Source of the DNA: Laccaria trichodermophora | Lineage: Eukaryota; Basidiomycota; Agaricomycetes; Agaricales; Hydnangiaceae | Reading direction: 5' to 3' | Assembly: GCA_018417955.1 (NCBI GenBank) | Contig: JACTVC010000011.1 | Location: 494,262-558,261, forward strand | Length of the DNA stretch: 64,000 nucleotides | Shown: positions 10,020 through 21,833 of the stretch, piece by piece | How positions within the stretch are numbered: position 1 is the first letter of the stretch | How the letters are laid out: every line of letters starts with the position of its first letter | Position numbers and translations under genes: made by a program | Notes under the pieces: generated by a model | Databases searched by the model: none | What the model was told of the DNA's origin: nothing | What the model saw: the letters and a program-made list of their open reading frames with translations, nothing else

Positions 10020-11196
10020 ATGTCAATGAACCCACCACCTCGGCTGGAGAGACGCAACGTACACTTGTATGATTCTGAAGGCGCTGTTATCGCAGGTACG
10101 TCTATTTATTGATCATCTATCATTTCTATTGACATCTTCTAGGATTCTGGCAATATGGCACTGTGCAGTGGGACGAGTTTTACAGATACTTGAACATATT
10201 CCTCATCACTTCAACAACGGATTGGACAATCTTCAAATACGCGCCGTGTCCGTCTGGGCCTGAGATCGTGCAACCAGGATCTTATATCCTGCTCTCGAGC
10301 AGTGGGTAGCTCATTTGCTTCAGGTAAGCCTCAAACTTACCAATCGGCAACTACATAGCTGATGATCCCATTCGCGTTGGTCTAGTAGCCAGCCTCCCAC
10401 GCCCTCGCAACCCAACGAATTCAAATACTCCTAGTGCCAGTGTCAGTGAATGCCTCTTTAACGGAAATTTGGCTCACTATTTCTGGACCCATCCAGGATC
10501 CGCACTACCGAACCCGTGCGCGTGCCAGAGATGGCAAATGCCTCATCACAGATTTGAAAACACAGACTTACACTCGACTTAAAGTCGCACACATATTTCC
10601 ACGGGAACACGACAGAGAGGTGGGCTTGTTTCTTCTACCATGAACCGCAAATTTCACTTTCCTGTTACCAGTGGATACGAAAAGGTTACCCAAACAAGAT
10701 CACTGACACCGCAGACGTATCCACTATGGGTGGCCCAACGAAGATCGACTCAATGCAGAACGTGATTACGTTGCGAAGCGATTTACACGATGCATGGGTC
10801 AATTATGAATTCGGAGTAGATCCCGGCGTGAGTCTCGTTCATGATACTTATATTCGTCGGGATTAAATGACCCCTTCGCAGAACAATTATCGCATTACTG
10901 CGTTTACCAATGGAAATGCAGACATCAATGGCAAATATCTCCGGCTAGACCATATCCAAGACCCAACTCTTCGCCCGCTCGATGAGCTGTTCATCGACCA
11001 CTTTACGCAGGTTTTGTTGAAATATATGAAGGGCACAGGCGAACCAGCTTGGTCATACGAAGATTGTGAAGACGCTTTTGGAGATCTCAACTTGTCAAAC
11101 ATGAATATTTGGGGAACTAGGGAAGGGAAGGAAAGGTTAGAACTTGCACTTTCAGATCGACTGTTTGATCATCGGACGGAGCAACTCCCCAGCTGA
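10020..11196 (+). CDS. HNH nuclease-like protein (HNH_2 type)
   Basis: Six exons give 303 aa: 10020-10095, 10143-10301, 10359-10441, 10497-10619, 10672-10827 and 10882-11196. The N-terminal region reads RRNVHLYDSEGAVIAGFW and then DEFYRYLNIFLITST, a module common to this agaricomycete family. The HNH part is RTRARARDGKCLITD followed by KVAHIFPREHD and then MQNVITLRSDLHDAWVNYEF, where the His of AHIFP, the Asn of QN and the His of DLH are the expected metal and catalytic positions. The C-terminal helix is DELFIDHFTQVLLKYMKG. Such proteins are abundant in mushroom genomes, and their substrate is unknown. Introns 2 and 3 use unusual donors (GTGGGT, GTCAGT), chosen because they alone keep the frame. 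Confidence 0.82.
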
Positions 11197-11334
11197 TATA
11201 TTCGCTTTTATGTGGTCTTGCAACATATCCCCTCGTCCATTCAGTAATCTCATAGCAATATATTATCATTCAAGGCTGTAACAAACATGGGTATCACGAA
11301 ACGAAAACTCTAACAATCTAGCAAAGACGACGGA

Positions 11335-12775
11335 TCAGGCCTTGGCCTCGATAGTATTAGATGTGGGTATGGTCGAGTCCTCAAAAGGACCCGCTAAGCT
11401 CTCAAGGTGGGTCTGTGCCCAATGTCCCCGAGCAATCTGGAAGGGTGTATAGAAGTTGAGGGTAGTCCACAAAAAGGTCCGACCGTATTGAGACCCTATC
11501 TTCTCGTAGTCGGCTATAGAAACAGTTAGTGCATCATCGAAACTTCCAAAAGTGTTATCAAACCTTGAAGGGCTGTCCGCATGTCCAGCCATGTTTGTGT
11601 AACGTCCGTAATAATGGCGTGAACTTCCCATCTCACTGCCTGTCGATTGATTTGAGAAAGAAGGAAGACATCATAGCAAGAGCCTGACCTCCATCATGTG
11701 CTCAGGTTCATTAACGGTCCACACGACCAAGTTCTTCCCGGCGTTCTTACACTCCTGCCTGAACCTGTGAGAAAAGTTGATCTTATCAGACAAGCATCAA
11801 CAGGAAATAAGCGCTCGACCCTCACTTCTGACCATCATACGTTGTCAACGCTCCAAAAGACATCGAGAACGCCTCGCAATCTTTCCAAAAGTACTTGCGA
11901 GCAATGTCAGTGCTCACGCCAATATGCGACCTGCGACAATATGGCAAACGCGACTTTGCAAACTGGAGGAAGCGGGGATGCCAAAGTCCCAAAAGGATAC
12001 GCGGGGCAAGGTCGGTCTGCCAGGCAGGTTGAGCGGAGATGACTTCATGCATCAGTGAGAAGAGCCTTTCCGGATCGTTCTGGACCTTGACATCAACGTT
12101 GAACTTGACGTGGTTGTTCTCGGGCTTTGGATGTAGATAAGAACCTGACTTGACAGAAAGCGGGGACCGAACTCACCTTCATCAGCAACTCCACCGTCTC
12201 TGCAAAAGTGGGAATGGCCTGTTTGGGCTCCTTGATGGTCCGAACGTGCTGCATCCCAGCGTCTCCATACCAAGTGCGCTCCTTGATTCGACCTGCGGGC
12301 GGAACTTCGGACCTGGGGCCTTCTATGGATAATTACAGGAAACAAAACGTACCTGTCGAATTTGTCGTCCTATCAAGAGCTAAACATATTCTTGTGTCGG
12401 CTTCATGACCACACCATCAGACGAGGGGGAGTTTACGTACCTGGATCATGGAACATGATGACAACGCTATCCGCTGATACATGGACGTCTGGTGGGGTGG
12501 TTACGGGCGTGCACGACTTAAAACGCCAACATTGAATATACCACTCTCAATGCCTTCTGCGCCGTCGCGGATGGCCGCTTCGAAGCTTGCGAGGGTATTC
12601 TCTGGGAACCGTGAAGATGCCTTGGGTGTGTGTGTCAAGGCTACGGCAGCAGCCCCTGAACAGGTAGTTAACTTACACCGCGGTGACCCCAGCAGTCTTT
12701 TGGACGTGTCAGTTGTGGAGCTGCGGAGGTGGGATATTCAATGTACTGACCTGGCAGGACTCTTGGCGGAGACAT
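11335..12775 (-). CDS. PGC1: Glycerophosphodiester phosphodiesterase, PGC1-like
   Basis: Minus strand, start ATG at 12775 (MSPPRVLPGQYIEYP), at least seven exons with introns of about 50 nt. In order the product reads CWGHRG then ASSRFPENTLASFEAAIRDG (the GDPD catalytic HRG...PENT), VHVSADSVVIMFHDP (metal-binding H-D), RIKERTWYGDAGMQHVRTIK and PIPTFAETVELLMK, then LGLWHPRF, YFWKDCEAFSMSFGAL and VVWTVNEPEHMMEV, ending with EVHAIITDVTQTWLDM. A hydrophobic C-terminal exon (ADYEKIGSQYGRTFLWT) may anchor it in a membrane. This order matches yeast Pgc1, which hydrolyses phosphatidylglycerol to diacylglycerol and glycerol 3-phosphate and limits its amount. The next gene makes phosphatidic acid, also in lipid metabolism. 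Confidence 0.85.
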
Positions 12776-12860
12776 TGTGGATGTAATGGGGGATGGTCGG
12801 AAATGGCGGTGTGAGAGGGGAATAAAAGAAGTACGGAAAGATAGAAATCTGAGACTGCGT

Positions 12861-12866
12861 TTTATA
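12861..12866 (-). promoter_or_regulatory. TATA box of the GDPD gene
   Basis: TATAAA on the minus strand lies 86 bp upstream of the ATG at 12775. Confidence 0.45.
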
Positions 12867-13229
12867 CCGAAGTCCCTCATCCCAAAAGAAGATGGAAGCA
12901 AGTGTGAAAATTTTGCCCTGGCCTGCTGTCGGACCTTCCCTGACAAAAAAAAAGTGCGGTCAAGCTCCGGAATACCTAATTATATGATGCATGGCCCTGG
13001 CTCAAAGAATCGAATTGAAGCACAGTCATTCTGCCGATGGACTTGGTCTTGAACGTACTTGAATTACTACACGCGAACGTGTGATCACTATGACGCGCGT
13101 ACGTACTTGCCGGTCCCACTCGCAGCCGCCGGGGTCGAATGAAGTTGCGCACATGCGTTACTCAACCCAGAACTGAAGTAAAAGTAGTATTCCAATGATA
13201 TTATCATGTAGCTAAAGGCGAGCGTTCTA

Positions 13230-14420
13230 TTATGAACTCGGTCGGCCAACCAGGATCATGCCATCATCTTCCTCCGTCTCTGTGCCCGCTTCACTCCCTG
13301 ATTTCCATTGTTCTGAAGACGAAGCCGTCGAAGACGCAAGAGACACACTCGAGCTGGCCGCATCAATAATCGTCGGTCCCAAAATCGTCGCAATAATAGG
13401 GGAAGCCGCTACCACCTGCGGCTTCTGACTTTCAAAATCGGTTGGCTGTTGGTCCCGTGCTTCGTCTTCAGGTTCCTCTTTGATTTGATGATGTTCCACA
13501 GGCACCTTGGGCGAAATCTCCCGTAATGCTTCCAGCATTTGGTCCCGTACACGGGTCGTAAGCGAACCTACATCCGCCGGGGTCAAACCCACTGTCGGAA
13601 TCGGGGGGAGCACTACATATGAAAACGTCAGTCCCAACAATCCAAACACAAACATCGTATGCCTCACCTCGGACCTTTATAGTACCCTCGTCAAAAACGC
13701 CTTTTCGATAGATACGCCAATAATTCTCCGTTACAATGGGTATAATGGGGATGCCCGCGTTGATCGCCAGGTGGAATCCACCTTTTTTTAGTGGAAGCAT
13801 GTCGGGAGACTCTGACATATGTCGTGTTCCTTCTGGGAACATCCAGATGGACACTTTCTCGCTTTTCATGGTTTCTCCAGCAGCTTCCAGTGACCGGACA
13901 GCTCGAGTGTTGTTGCCTCGGTCAATAAAAATGGTTCCTGCCATCGTCATGAAGGGTCCGAGTGGAGTGTATTGGAGTGACTTCTTGGCCATAATAGCTG
14001 ATTGTTTCGGCATCAGCCTATGTATTTCATCTTAGAATAGGACTCGGAGAGTGTAATGCCATGAGCTCACCTGCCCACAACGACAACATCGAGCATGCTT
14101 TGGTGGTTTGCCATCAGGACAGCGGGTCGTGTACTGAGATGCTCCTCTCCTTCCACTTCGATCTGCAATGCGAACGTGCGTTTGGTGATGGCGTAGAAAG
14201 TGCGGGCGACAACGTAGCTGACATCGAAGCGCCTGCCGATGACAGACATACCGGCGGCTGCGACGATGCTACATGATGCGACTGAGACGAGTGTGCCGAG
14301 ATAAAGCGCAACTCGAACGTAATATCGACTGACGGGTGAAGTAGCTGCGATGGAGCGTAGTAGAATGATTGGTAGGGAGATGTACGCAAGAGGCTTGAAT
14401 ACGGCGACCAGGAACGACAT
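13230..14420 (-). CDS. SLC1: 1-acyl-sn-glycerol-3-phosphate acyltransferase
   Basis: Three exons on the minus strand: 14420-14071, 14017-13668 and 13612-13230. The product starts MSFLVAVFKPLAYISLPIIL and has two or three N-terminal membrane helices. Catalytic motif I is NHQSMLD (HX4D), motif III is FPEGTRH, and motif IV is AGIPIIPIV, with FIDRGN as the intervening block. These define the PlsC/AGPAT family, which converts lysophosphatidate to phosphatidate in the ER. After VLPPIPTVGLTPADV and the last conserved helix comes an unusual tail of about 100 residues, rich in Glu, Ser and Pro, ending VGRPSS, probably disordered. The gene is divergent from the coiled-coil gene at 14603, with 182 bp between start codons. 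Confidence 0.9.
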
Positions 14421-14490
14421 TGATGAAGCAAACAGCGCCAGGCAAGTCCTTTCGGGTCCTTTAAGGTCCCTTCGAGGTCCTGCAAGGTTC

Positions 14491-14496
14491 TTTATA
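14491..14496 (-). promoter_or_regulatory. TATA box of the acyltransferase gene
   Basis: TATAAA on the minus strand lies 71 bp upstream of the ATG at 14420, between two divergent genes. Confidence 0.45.
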
Positions 14497-14602
14497 CCCC
14501 GCTCTAGTGGTCACTGTGCTGCGTGTGGTCGTTGCAGCTGCTCAGAAGTGATACCTGAATTTGGCTACAAACTATAATAACTTTTCACAAGCATACCACC
14601 AT

Positions 14603-15947
14603 ATGGCCTCCAAACACCAGGCCCAAGCTGCTTCAGCCCGCGGTACACATCTTTGGGCCATCATACTGCCCTCGTAGCTGAAAACTGCCTTGCCAGGCAG
14701 AAATACCGTCTCCAAGCCCTTGAGCTCGTCAGCTACCGCGAGCTCTAGAGCAAAGCAGGCTGTTCCCCTTCAGCGCGCCCAGAGCACAAATTCAACCCCA
14801 TTTGCAAAATCATCTACTAATGCCAATACGACAAAGATTTCGTCACTTTCTCGAACTGCTTCTGCTGGGGCCAACGCGAGGCCGAAACCGAACCCCTCAA
14901 AGCCATTGGACAAGCCTTCACCTGTAGGAAATTGCTTTGCCACGCATATCACGTTTAATTTTTTTTACATAGGTGGTGAATGCCAATGTTCCGGTTGCAC
15001 AGACGGATAATGTTCCAGTGGCAAAGCCGGACGCTTCTTCGTCCTCCAAGCCAACAACAGTACGTTTCTCACAAATGCATTCAACGCGATTTCAATGGCA
15101 GAAAAACAGTCGACATCAACCCCACCCATCGAAGAAGAGACCCCGACGCGAACTTCAGATCCCTTGCAAGTCGCTGCGCAGGCTTATCCATGGATGTACA
15201 TGACATCCACACTGGAAGCGTGTTTTCAGTCATCGGAGCAAGTGGCAAAGGTTTGTTGTTTTATCCGGTCCTTGACTATGAAATTTATCGTCATCATCTC
15301 GTCAGAATGACCTCGAAACCCGCGTAAAACAGATCTCAGAGGAAGAATCCGAATTAGCGGACCAACGTACTCGGCTTGAAGCGGAGCGCGCAATTGACTT
15401 TTATGATGAATTAGCGACGGACACTGTCAGTATATATCTCCATACTTGCCCATCAATACTTCGGCCAACCCCACTTTTCTTTGTAGTTCGCCAGAGATGC
15501 CCCTCTTATTATGAAGACATATCATTCGCACGGTGATGCCTGTACACGTCTCGAGGCGGAGGCGCTCAACCTTGCCGTCCGCGGCTCGGCCGTTCCTGAT
15601 GATGATGCCCCTTTGAAAGTTTACGCTGACATGCTCGACAGTCTCGGTAAGATCCCCCTGTCAGTCGGTGATTCAACATGGCTAACCTGTGGATAGAGGA
15701 ACTTCAGGCAGAGGCGTCAGACCTGGAGTCATCCATCCTCAAACTCACATCAAGCACGCCGGTGAATCACGACGCGCCTACTGAATCGTCATCTGCGCGG
15801 GGACAGATCATCAGTGTCATCGCGGCGTGTCTCCCCGTCTTACATGCCCGTATCGCGAATTTGACGATAGCACAAGACCTCATTGACAGCGCCCAGGAAA
15901 ACTTGAGCATTAGTTTACGCATGGAGAGCCTTGGTTTAGATGTCTAA
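14603..15947 (+). CDS. Uncharacterised coiled-coil protein
   Basis: About eight exons with short introns; the first is only 40 nt (MASKHQAQAASAR). The N-terminal third is low-complexity Ser/Thr/Lys/Pro (SKPLSSSATASSRAKQ, then ARPKPNPSKPLDKPSP). The second part is helical: PLQVAAQAYPWMYMTSTLE, VKQISEEESELADQRTRLEA, LQAEASDLESSILKLTS and a final ISVIAACLPVLHARIANL ending SLRMESLGLDV. Heptad-like spacing predicts a coiled coil. The layout of a basic disordered head and helical tail is common in cytoskeletal and kinetochore subunits, but no specific family could be recognised. Exon phases agree across all introns, so the gene is probably functional. Confidence 0.7.
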
Positions 15948-16412
15948 GCATTTTTAAGACTTTTTGGTCGCCTGTACTGCTCATTCCTGTATACCCTACA
16001 GATACCCACACTCGGAATCATCATTATAGTTGTTGGACGCCCACCATTGATGTGTAAACTTTTTGATGATGTATCATCCAGCGCGCCTTCCCAACCGAGG
16101 GCAAAATCCCAACTAGGGCAAGACACGCTACGCAGGAGGACAAGGCGACTTGCAAGAAGGAATCCCACTATACCTAACTTGGAAATGTGGACGATCTAAA
16201 ATCAAAAGAAGTAAAATCGGCTGTGGCGGTGGTTGAAACACTCCGATTCCTCATCACCACTCTGTCGAGGTGTGGGCGCGCCGTTCCGAGCCAGGCCTTC
16301 GGCAAATATCAAGACTCGCGCGAGATCTCCAGGAAACTTCAGGTGCGATTCAACTGTTTACGTACTTCATCAGAAAGTCGACAAAGTCCCTGTGTCCACT
16401 TCTTCATCTGCA
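15948..16412. other. Intergenic stretch, probable 5' leader of the arrestin-like gene
   Basis: No supported gene. Open frames upstream of 16413 have no ATG in frame with the arrestin-like protein closer than 16413. Confidence 0.4.
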
Positions 16413-18138
16413 ATGGCATTCTTTTCTTCGAGAACTTCCTTGCCCAGGTCGAATACCCCATCACAGACATCCTCAGCTGCAAATGATGATCACCCAGAAC
16501 CGTCTAGTCCCAGTGGCTCTCAGCCGCCCAAGTATTCAATGGATGGCGTATTGTCGGTGGACCCCAATGAAGAATTTCCCCCAGCCCCGCCACGGTATTC
16601 CATGATTTTACAACATCGTCGCTCAAGCAATGATACACAAACGAGACGAAATCCTACCCCATCCCCTTCGCAGACCAAGCACGAGTACCATATAAGCCAC
16701 AAGAATAAAGTGTGGGCGATGCTCACCGTTTTTAGTCGACCGGCTATCCTTACACATGCATTCCCCCGATTTTATGGAGACGACCCTGTTTCTGGCACAG
16801 TCGATCTTAATCTAGACAGCCCGCAAACAATCAACTCAATTACAATTTCTGTTCGTTCCGTCCATTTTCTGTGGTAGAGAAAGTTTTTGATTCGTCATTT
16901 ATCTGTCCACAGCTCCGAGGTCGAGTCAAAACGAGTTCATCCCGCGAAAGCTCATACACCTTCCTTGACCAATCGATACTCATTTGGAGTCGACATTCTG
17001 GGGATCCACGGCATTCAAGTGCCGCCAGCGGCCAGAAATTCGACGGCAAGTCAGCTGGAATGTACTCCTGGCCATTCACCGTTCCATTCCCAAAGGAAGT
17101 AGCTATTGCAGGGCATGATGAAGTTTTCCCTATACCTCAGACCTTCCTTGAGCGTGGGGTCGATGCAAGTGTGCAGTACGAACTAATCTTACGCGTGGCA
17201 CATGGGGTCCTGCGTCGTGATAGTAAGTGAGTTTTGATCTTGTTCTCTCAGTGAATGCAACTGAAATGCATAGATTGCAGGCTGGCATTGTTTACATCCC
17301 CGATATAACCGCAGAACCAGCTTCCTCCCTTCGTCAACGCGCGTATTTGGAAGGTACCTTGGTACCCTCTCCAGCGGATGACCCTTTGGGTTGGGTTGCG
17401 AAGCCACAGGTTTTGATTACCGGGTCATTGAACTGCAACTTTGTGGGATTAGAATGCACTGTAAGAACTTGCTGTTTTTTCCCCCAAGTTTTGACGATCA
17501 TATATCATCTTTCAGCTCTTTATCGCAAATCCCGTATGAAATACGCCGATTTATGACTGGCAACACTCTGACAATAGTTCCCTAGCAATCTTATATCCGT
17601 GGAACAGTCATCCCTTGCTACATACGGATCTATACAGAAATTTCGGTGGCTCTCGAGCTCCTGGCTACTTCAGACAGCATCAACGTCAAACTTGTCAGAA
17701 GGGTTAAATATTACCAAAATCCTGAACAAGCAGCGTCTCATTACCGTGCCAGAGCCGCCAGCAAGCAGCCGAAAGAGTCTGGGGTATTCGAAGTTATCCA
17801 GGAAACAGCAAGAGCTGTATGGTGGTCGCCTCCAAGACTTGTCCCTGAGCAAGGCTGTACCCGTGAGATGGCTGGTGAGATACACCTGGCGGAGGACTTG
17901 CAGCCTTCCTGCTCGTTTTTCCCTTTCAATGTTTTGGTGATGACCTCCTTCCTTGCCTGATCAAAAAGGAGGCTGATCTGACTCTTAGTACGCCGTCGAA
18001 CTCCATCCGTTTGATTTGTCCACCTTTCGAGTCAACTCAAAGCAGGGGGCATTAGTCTCCCAGTCTGTTGAAATAGCTACTTTGCACAGCGAAGGTCCAG
18101 TGCCGGTCCCATTTACTCATCCACGTCGGGTTTTATGA
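16413..18138 (+). CDS. Arrestin-like protein, 485 aa, intact
   Basis: Six exons with matching phases: 16413-16850, 16913-17226, 17274-17460, an 18-nt exon 17516-17533, 17586-17936 and 17989-18138. It starts MAFFSSRTSLPRSNTPS, has a Pro-rich head with PPKYSMD and PPRYSM (PPxY-type sites that in alpha-arrestins recruit Rsp5/NEDD4 ligases), then KVWAMLTVFSRPAI, FYGDDPVSGTVDL and INSITIS, followed by MYSWPFTVPFPKEV, YELILRVAHGVLRRDS and later strands (IRGTVIPCYIRIYTE), ending YAVELHPFDLSTFRV. The strand order suits an arrestin N and C fold. A role as a ubiquitin-ligase adaptor for membrane proteins is inferred. Two damaged relatives lie at 2833-3411 and 5085-6747. Confidence 0.78.
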
Positions 18139-18452
18139 AGTCCCAAGAAACAATATGCAAAGGTATTACCTGGCTGCTATGGTTGTCCATGCATTGCTCA
18201 AGACGTCGATAGTACTCTCTCGTTCCGGGTACTGGGAATCATCCAGTACTGACCTCATCCGATGGCGTGCATTTGTAATGCATGTGCAGCAAAAACATGT
18301 CAAACTCACTTGTATTTCTATCATGAGTGAACTCGACCCATCTCTGGTCAATCCGATCTGAGCATACAATACAAATGACATTGGGACATACAGGTAAAAC
18401 AATGCCCAAGCACACCAGGATGTAGAAAAAAAGCATTGGGCCAGATAAATAA
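18139..18452. other. Intergenic stretch between convergent genes
   Basis: The 3' flanks of the arrestin-like gene and PRP6. Open frames here are under 80 codons and show no splice partners. Confidence 0.5.
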
Positions 18453-21400
18453 CTACTGTAAAGCATCTGCGACCATCTCAAGTATCTCTTTCACGCTCTT
18501 CCCAGAGCTCTTCACGTCTTTTGCAATTGATTGCCATGTCGGTGAATGATGTGGCTCTGCAGCAATGCATTTACTCCGGACTTCTTCTCGATGTTCCTAC
18601 GAAAAGAATTCGTCAACAAAAGCCAGCAAAGAGGCAAGCGTTGTGGGGCATTACCTCTGTTCCATGTTGCCTCTCAAACTTTAGCCACCAACCCCAAGAA
18701 TCACCCAGATCCGTGTCAGTTGCGACAGCCCTGCCAAACCACTGTCGAGCCTTCTCAATCTTCCTCTCTTGCCAAAACAATCGCGCGACAGTGCAAATGA
18801 TGATGGGATTATCCGCAGACTTCTTCAAAGCATCGACGGACCTCGCCTTTCTCATCGGACGAGGCTCGGCCCAAATCGCCATTGACCATAACAAACCAGA
18901 GGTGGGACACTCTTGAAGACCACGAGCCAACATTGCCTTTGCTTGTGCAGTGCCACCAGAGCGTTCCTCAACACCCACAGCCTCTGCCCATAGAGTATCG
19001 TTTGCAGGGTTTACTAGGCGTGCTTTCTCAAGCAACGCACGAGCTTTTATACTTTTCCCGTCTACTTCCTCCAGCCGACTTGCCAGAATCCAGAGCGTGG
19101 CCTCTTTTGGACAGGCTTTAACGCCAGCAGAGAATGAAGCACGAGCGCCAGGGTAATTGTTTTGGGATTGCAGGATCTGGCCTTGTACCATGTAAAGTTT
19201 GGCAAATTTAGGGAACTTTTGTAAGGCAGCAGCTAATGTTTCCAGGGCCATCGACAATTGATTTTGTTGGCGTTCGAATACGGCGGATTTCATCCAAATC
19301 TGTGAGATAAAAAAAATTATGAGAAAAAAGTGAAAGGAAGGAAGAAGCTTTACGCACCCTTTCGGTGTCCGCTACTGTCCGCGCGCGTACTAACAATTCC
19401 CGAGCGACGCCCAGTTCTCCGTTCTCTGCCTCCAACTTGACAGCGGCCAGCCAAATTTGCTCACTCTCCGGATTAGCAACGAAAGCCTGTTCCAGAACTC
19501 GTCGTGCACCAGGGACATCACCCGCCAGCCATTTCTCTTTTGCAGCCATAAGCCAGAGCACTTCGGCCTGTGGACAATGGTGGACAGCACGGCTGAGGAT
19601 AGCGTCGAGACTGTCCGCTGTCCCGTGGAGTTTCTCCAAATCGGCTGCTTTTCTCCAGAGACTTCGTCGATCGGGGTATACCTTCAGAGCATAGGCTAAC
19701 ACCGCACGAGCAGTTCCCACCATTCCTTTGCTTTCAGCGCTTTCTGCATCTCCAACCCAAGTATCCAATCGATCCTCCTCTTCAAGTTCCATCGCTATTG
19801 TCGCTTTCACAATAGCCTCACATGTTCGTGGGCTGCCCTCTGTTTCACATCGTTCTGCTTCCTTAAGCCACTGCTCCCTAGTCAACAGAACCTGATACTT
19901 TCGTAGCTCTCGGACGGCAAGCTGGATAGTATTGTCGACCAGCTCCAGCGCTTTCGCCTTCTGTTCTGGCGTTTTAGAGGTGTCAGTTGCTGCTTCTTGT
20001 TCTAGGAGGCGGCCAGCAGCTATCCAGATCTCGTGGCTTGTGGGAACAGCTTTACGGGCTTTATTGAGAACCCCTTTCGCTCGTTCAGGCGTTTCAAGAC
20101 GGGCAAGGGCTAACCACAGCTCAACGGATAGCGGTATGACTTCAACTGCTCGCGAAAGAAGAATACGGGCGTCTGTGGCAGATGATTCTAGGTTGACGGT
20201 TTCCTTCCAAAGTCGCACGGAGTTGGGAATGTGCTCCAACGCTGATAAAAGGTATCTGAGATTAATAAGAAGACATAGATGTCAGGTTGGGAATCCTCAC
20301 CTTTCCGCAAAACACGCTTCTTGGCCTTCACATCACCTTCCAGGTCAGCTGCAGCCAGCCAGATCTTGACGCTCTGGCCAACATGTTGAACTGCATTTGC
20401 TAGTATTACTTTAGCATCATCGTTGTTCTAGATGATGTTATGAAGATTAGTTTAAAATATGGGCAGGAATCTAAATGCTTACATGTAACCGTGCTGCTTC
20501 TAGCCACACGTCTTCACTCTTCGGGCACTGCTCGCACCCAGCCTTTATAATCTTCCGAGCAGCAACCATACGACCAGCATGTTCTTCCAGGCAGGCGGCA
20601 GCAATCCAACCAGGTGAGTGCTTGGGGTTCGACTTGACAAGTGAGTCGAAGAGCATACGGGCGCGTTTGATATCACCAATTTCGGCATCAGACTTGATGA
20701 TGACACTGTCGAGAGAAGTGAGGTACCCCTTGGGGTCGACAGAAGTCGAGAAGCCCGATGAGGTAGCGGTACCAGAGATCTATAATTTAGGTCAGAAAAA
20801 TAAATCCTCGATGGAAAAATAACTCTACCTGATCTAGCTTGAGTGAAAGGATCTTGTCACGAGCCTGGCCAATTTCCACAAAATTCGTGAGGGTACCGGA
20901 TTCCGCTGGCGTTGCAAAGCCGCCCACCTATAATGACTGTGAAAACGTTGTCAAAGAAAGACAATCAGAGATAACGTACCTCTTGCTGTTTCGCGTCCAG
21001 GGAGTTCTCATACTCGTTTTTATTCCTGTCTCCAACCAAAACACTATCCGGAACCACGAAAGACCGCTCTTCCCTGCGTCTCTTCTTCCTCGTCAAGTTC
21101 CCTACTTCCGGTATATTCTCCCATTCCTCATCAGTGACAGCCGACAACCCCCGTTTCAAATCAGCAAACTGCTGCTGAATCTTCGGCCGCTCCGCACGAT
21201 GCCTTTCCAACTCCAACTTTTCTTGCGCCTCTCTAAAAAAGGCGGAGGGTGGGATGATGTCAGAAGAACGTGAAAAAACGTCAAAACTAACCAGAAGAGC
21301 ACACACCTCCGCGCCTTCCGCCGTGAGTCCATAGCTTCGTCGACTTGTTCATAAATTTTATCGGCTTCCTCATCGTCCTGCTCGTACGTTGTTCCTGCGA

Positions 21401-21731
21401 ACAGACCATATTCGTTGTCGGGATCCTGAAACTGTTCTGGGTCTACTTCAACTTCCTCTCCGCGCTTAGCTTGAGCTTCGCTAATGTGAGGTTATTTCAA
21501 TGTTCAAAGAAGATGGAATCAATTTGACGCACGCTATAACTTCGGCTGAAGGTCCTTCTCGAGCAGGACCAATATCAGATCGAGTCGTGAATCCAGACGC
21601 TCTAAGTTATTGTAAGGTGCCGCTCGTGCTTTCATGCAATTCAGAACATACCCTCGACCAAGACCAGCGACGTAGGACGCCGGGGCTGGCATGGACAAAA
21701 AGGCCAACTTGTTCGCTTTATTTGACGCCAT
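18453..21731 (-). CDS. PRP6: Pre-mRNA splicing factor PRP6
   Basis: Minus strand, ATG at 21731 ([20 protein letters not shown]), about eleven exons, roughly 920 aa. The N-terminus is the PRP1_N domain: YVAGLGRG, then [17 protein letters not shown], then [20 protein letters not shown] and [18 protein letters not shown]. The rest is a long array of HAT/TPR helical repeats, for example [60 protein letters not shown] and [19 protein letters not shown], ending [15 protein letters not shown]. Prp6 bridges U5 and U4/U6 in the tri-snRNP. Domain order and length are normal. The start codon lies 102 bp from that of the divergent MPDU1-like gene. Confidence 0.93.
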
Positions 21732-21833
21732 CTTGAGAACGGGTTGTCGACGTCGATGGAGTCAAGAGAAAGAGGTGGTCACACTGAGTGGTCACGTAAC
21801 CCTAGCTTCTCTTTCCTTTCTACATACCCAGAC

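Noticed and set aside
16187..16412. Possible additional 5' exon of the arrestin-like gene
   Set aside because: The frame is open, but no in-frame ATG or convincing donor joins it to 16413.
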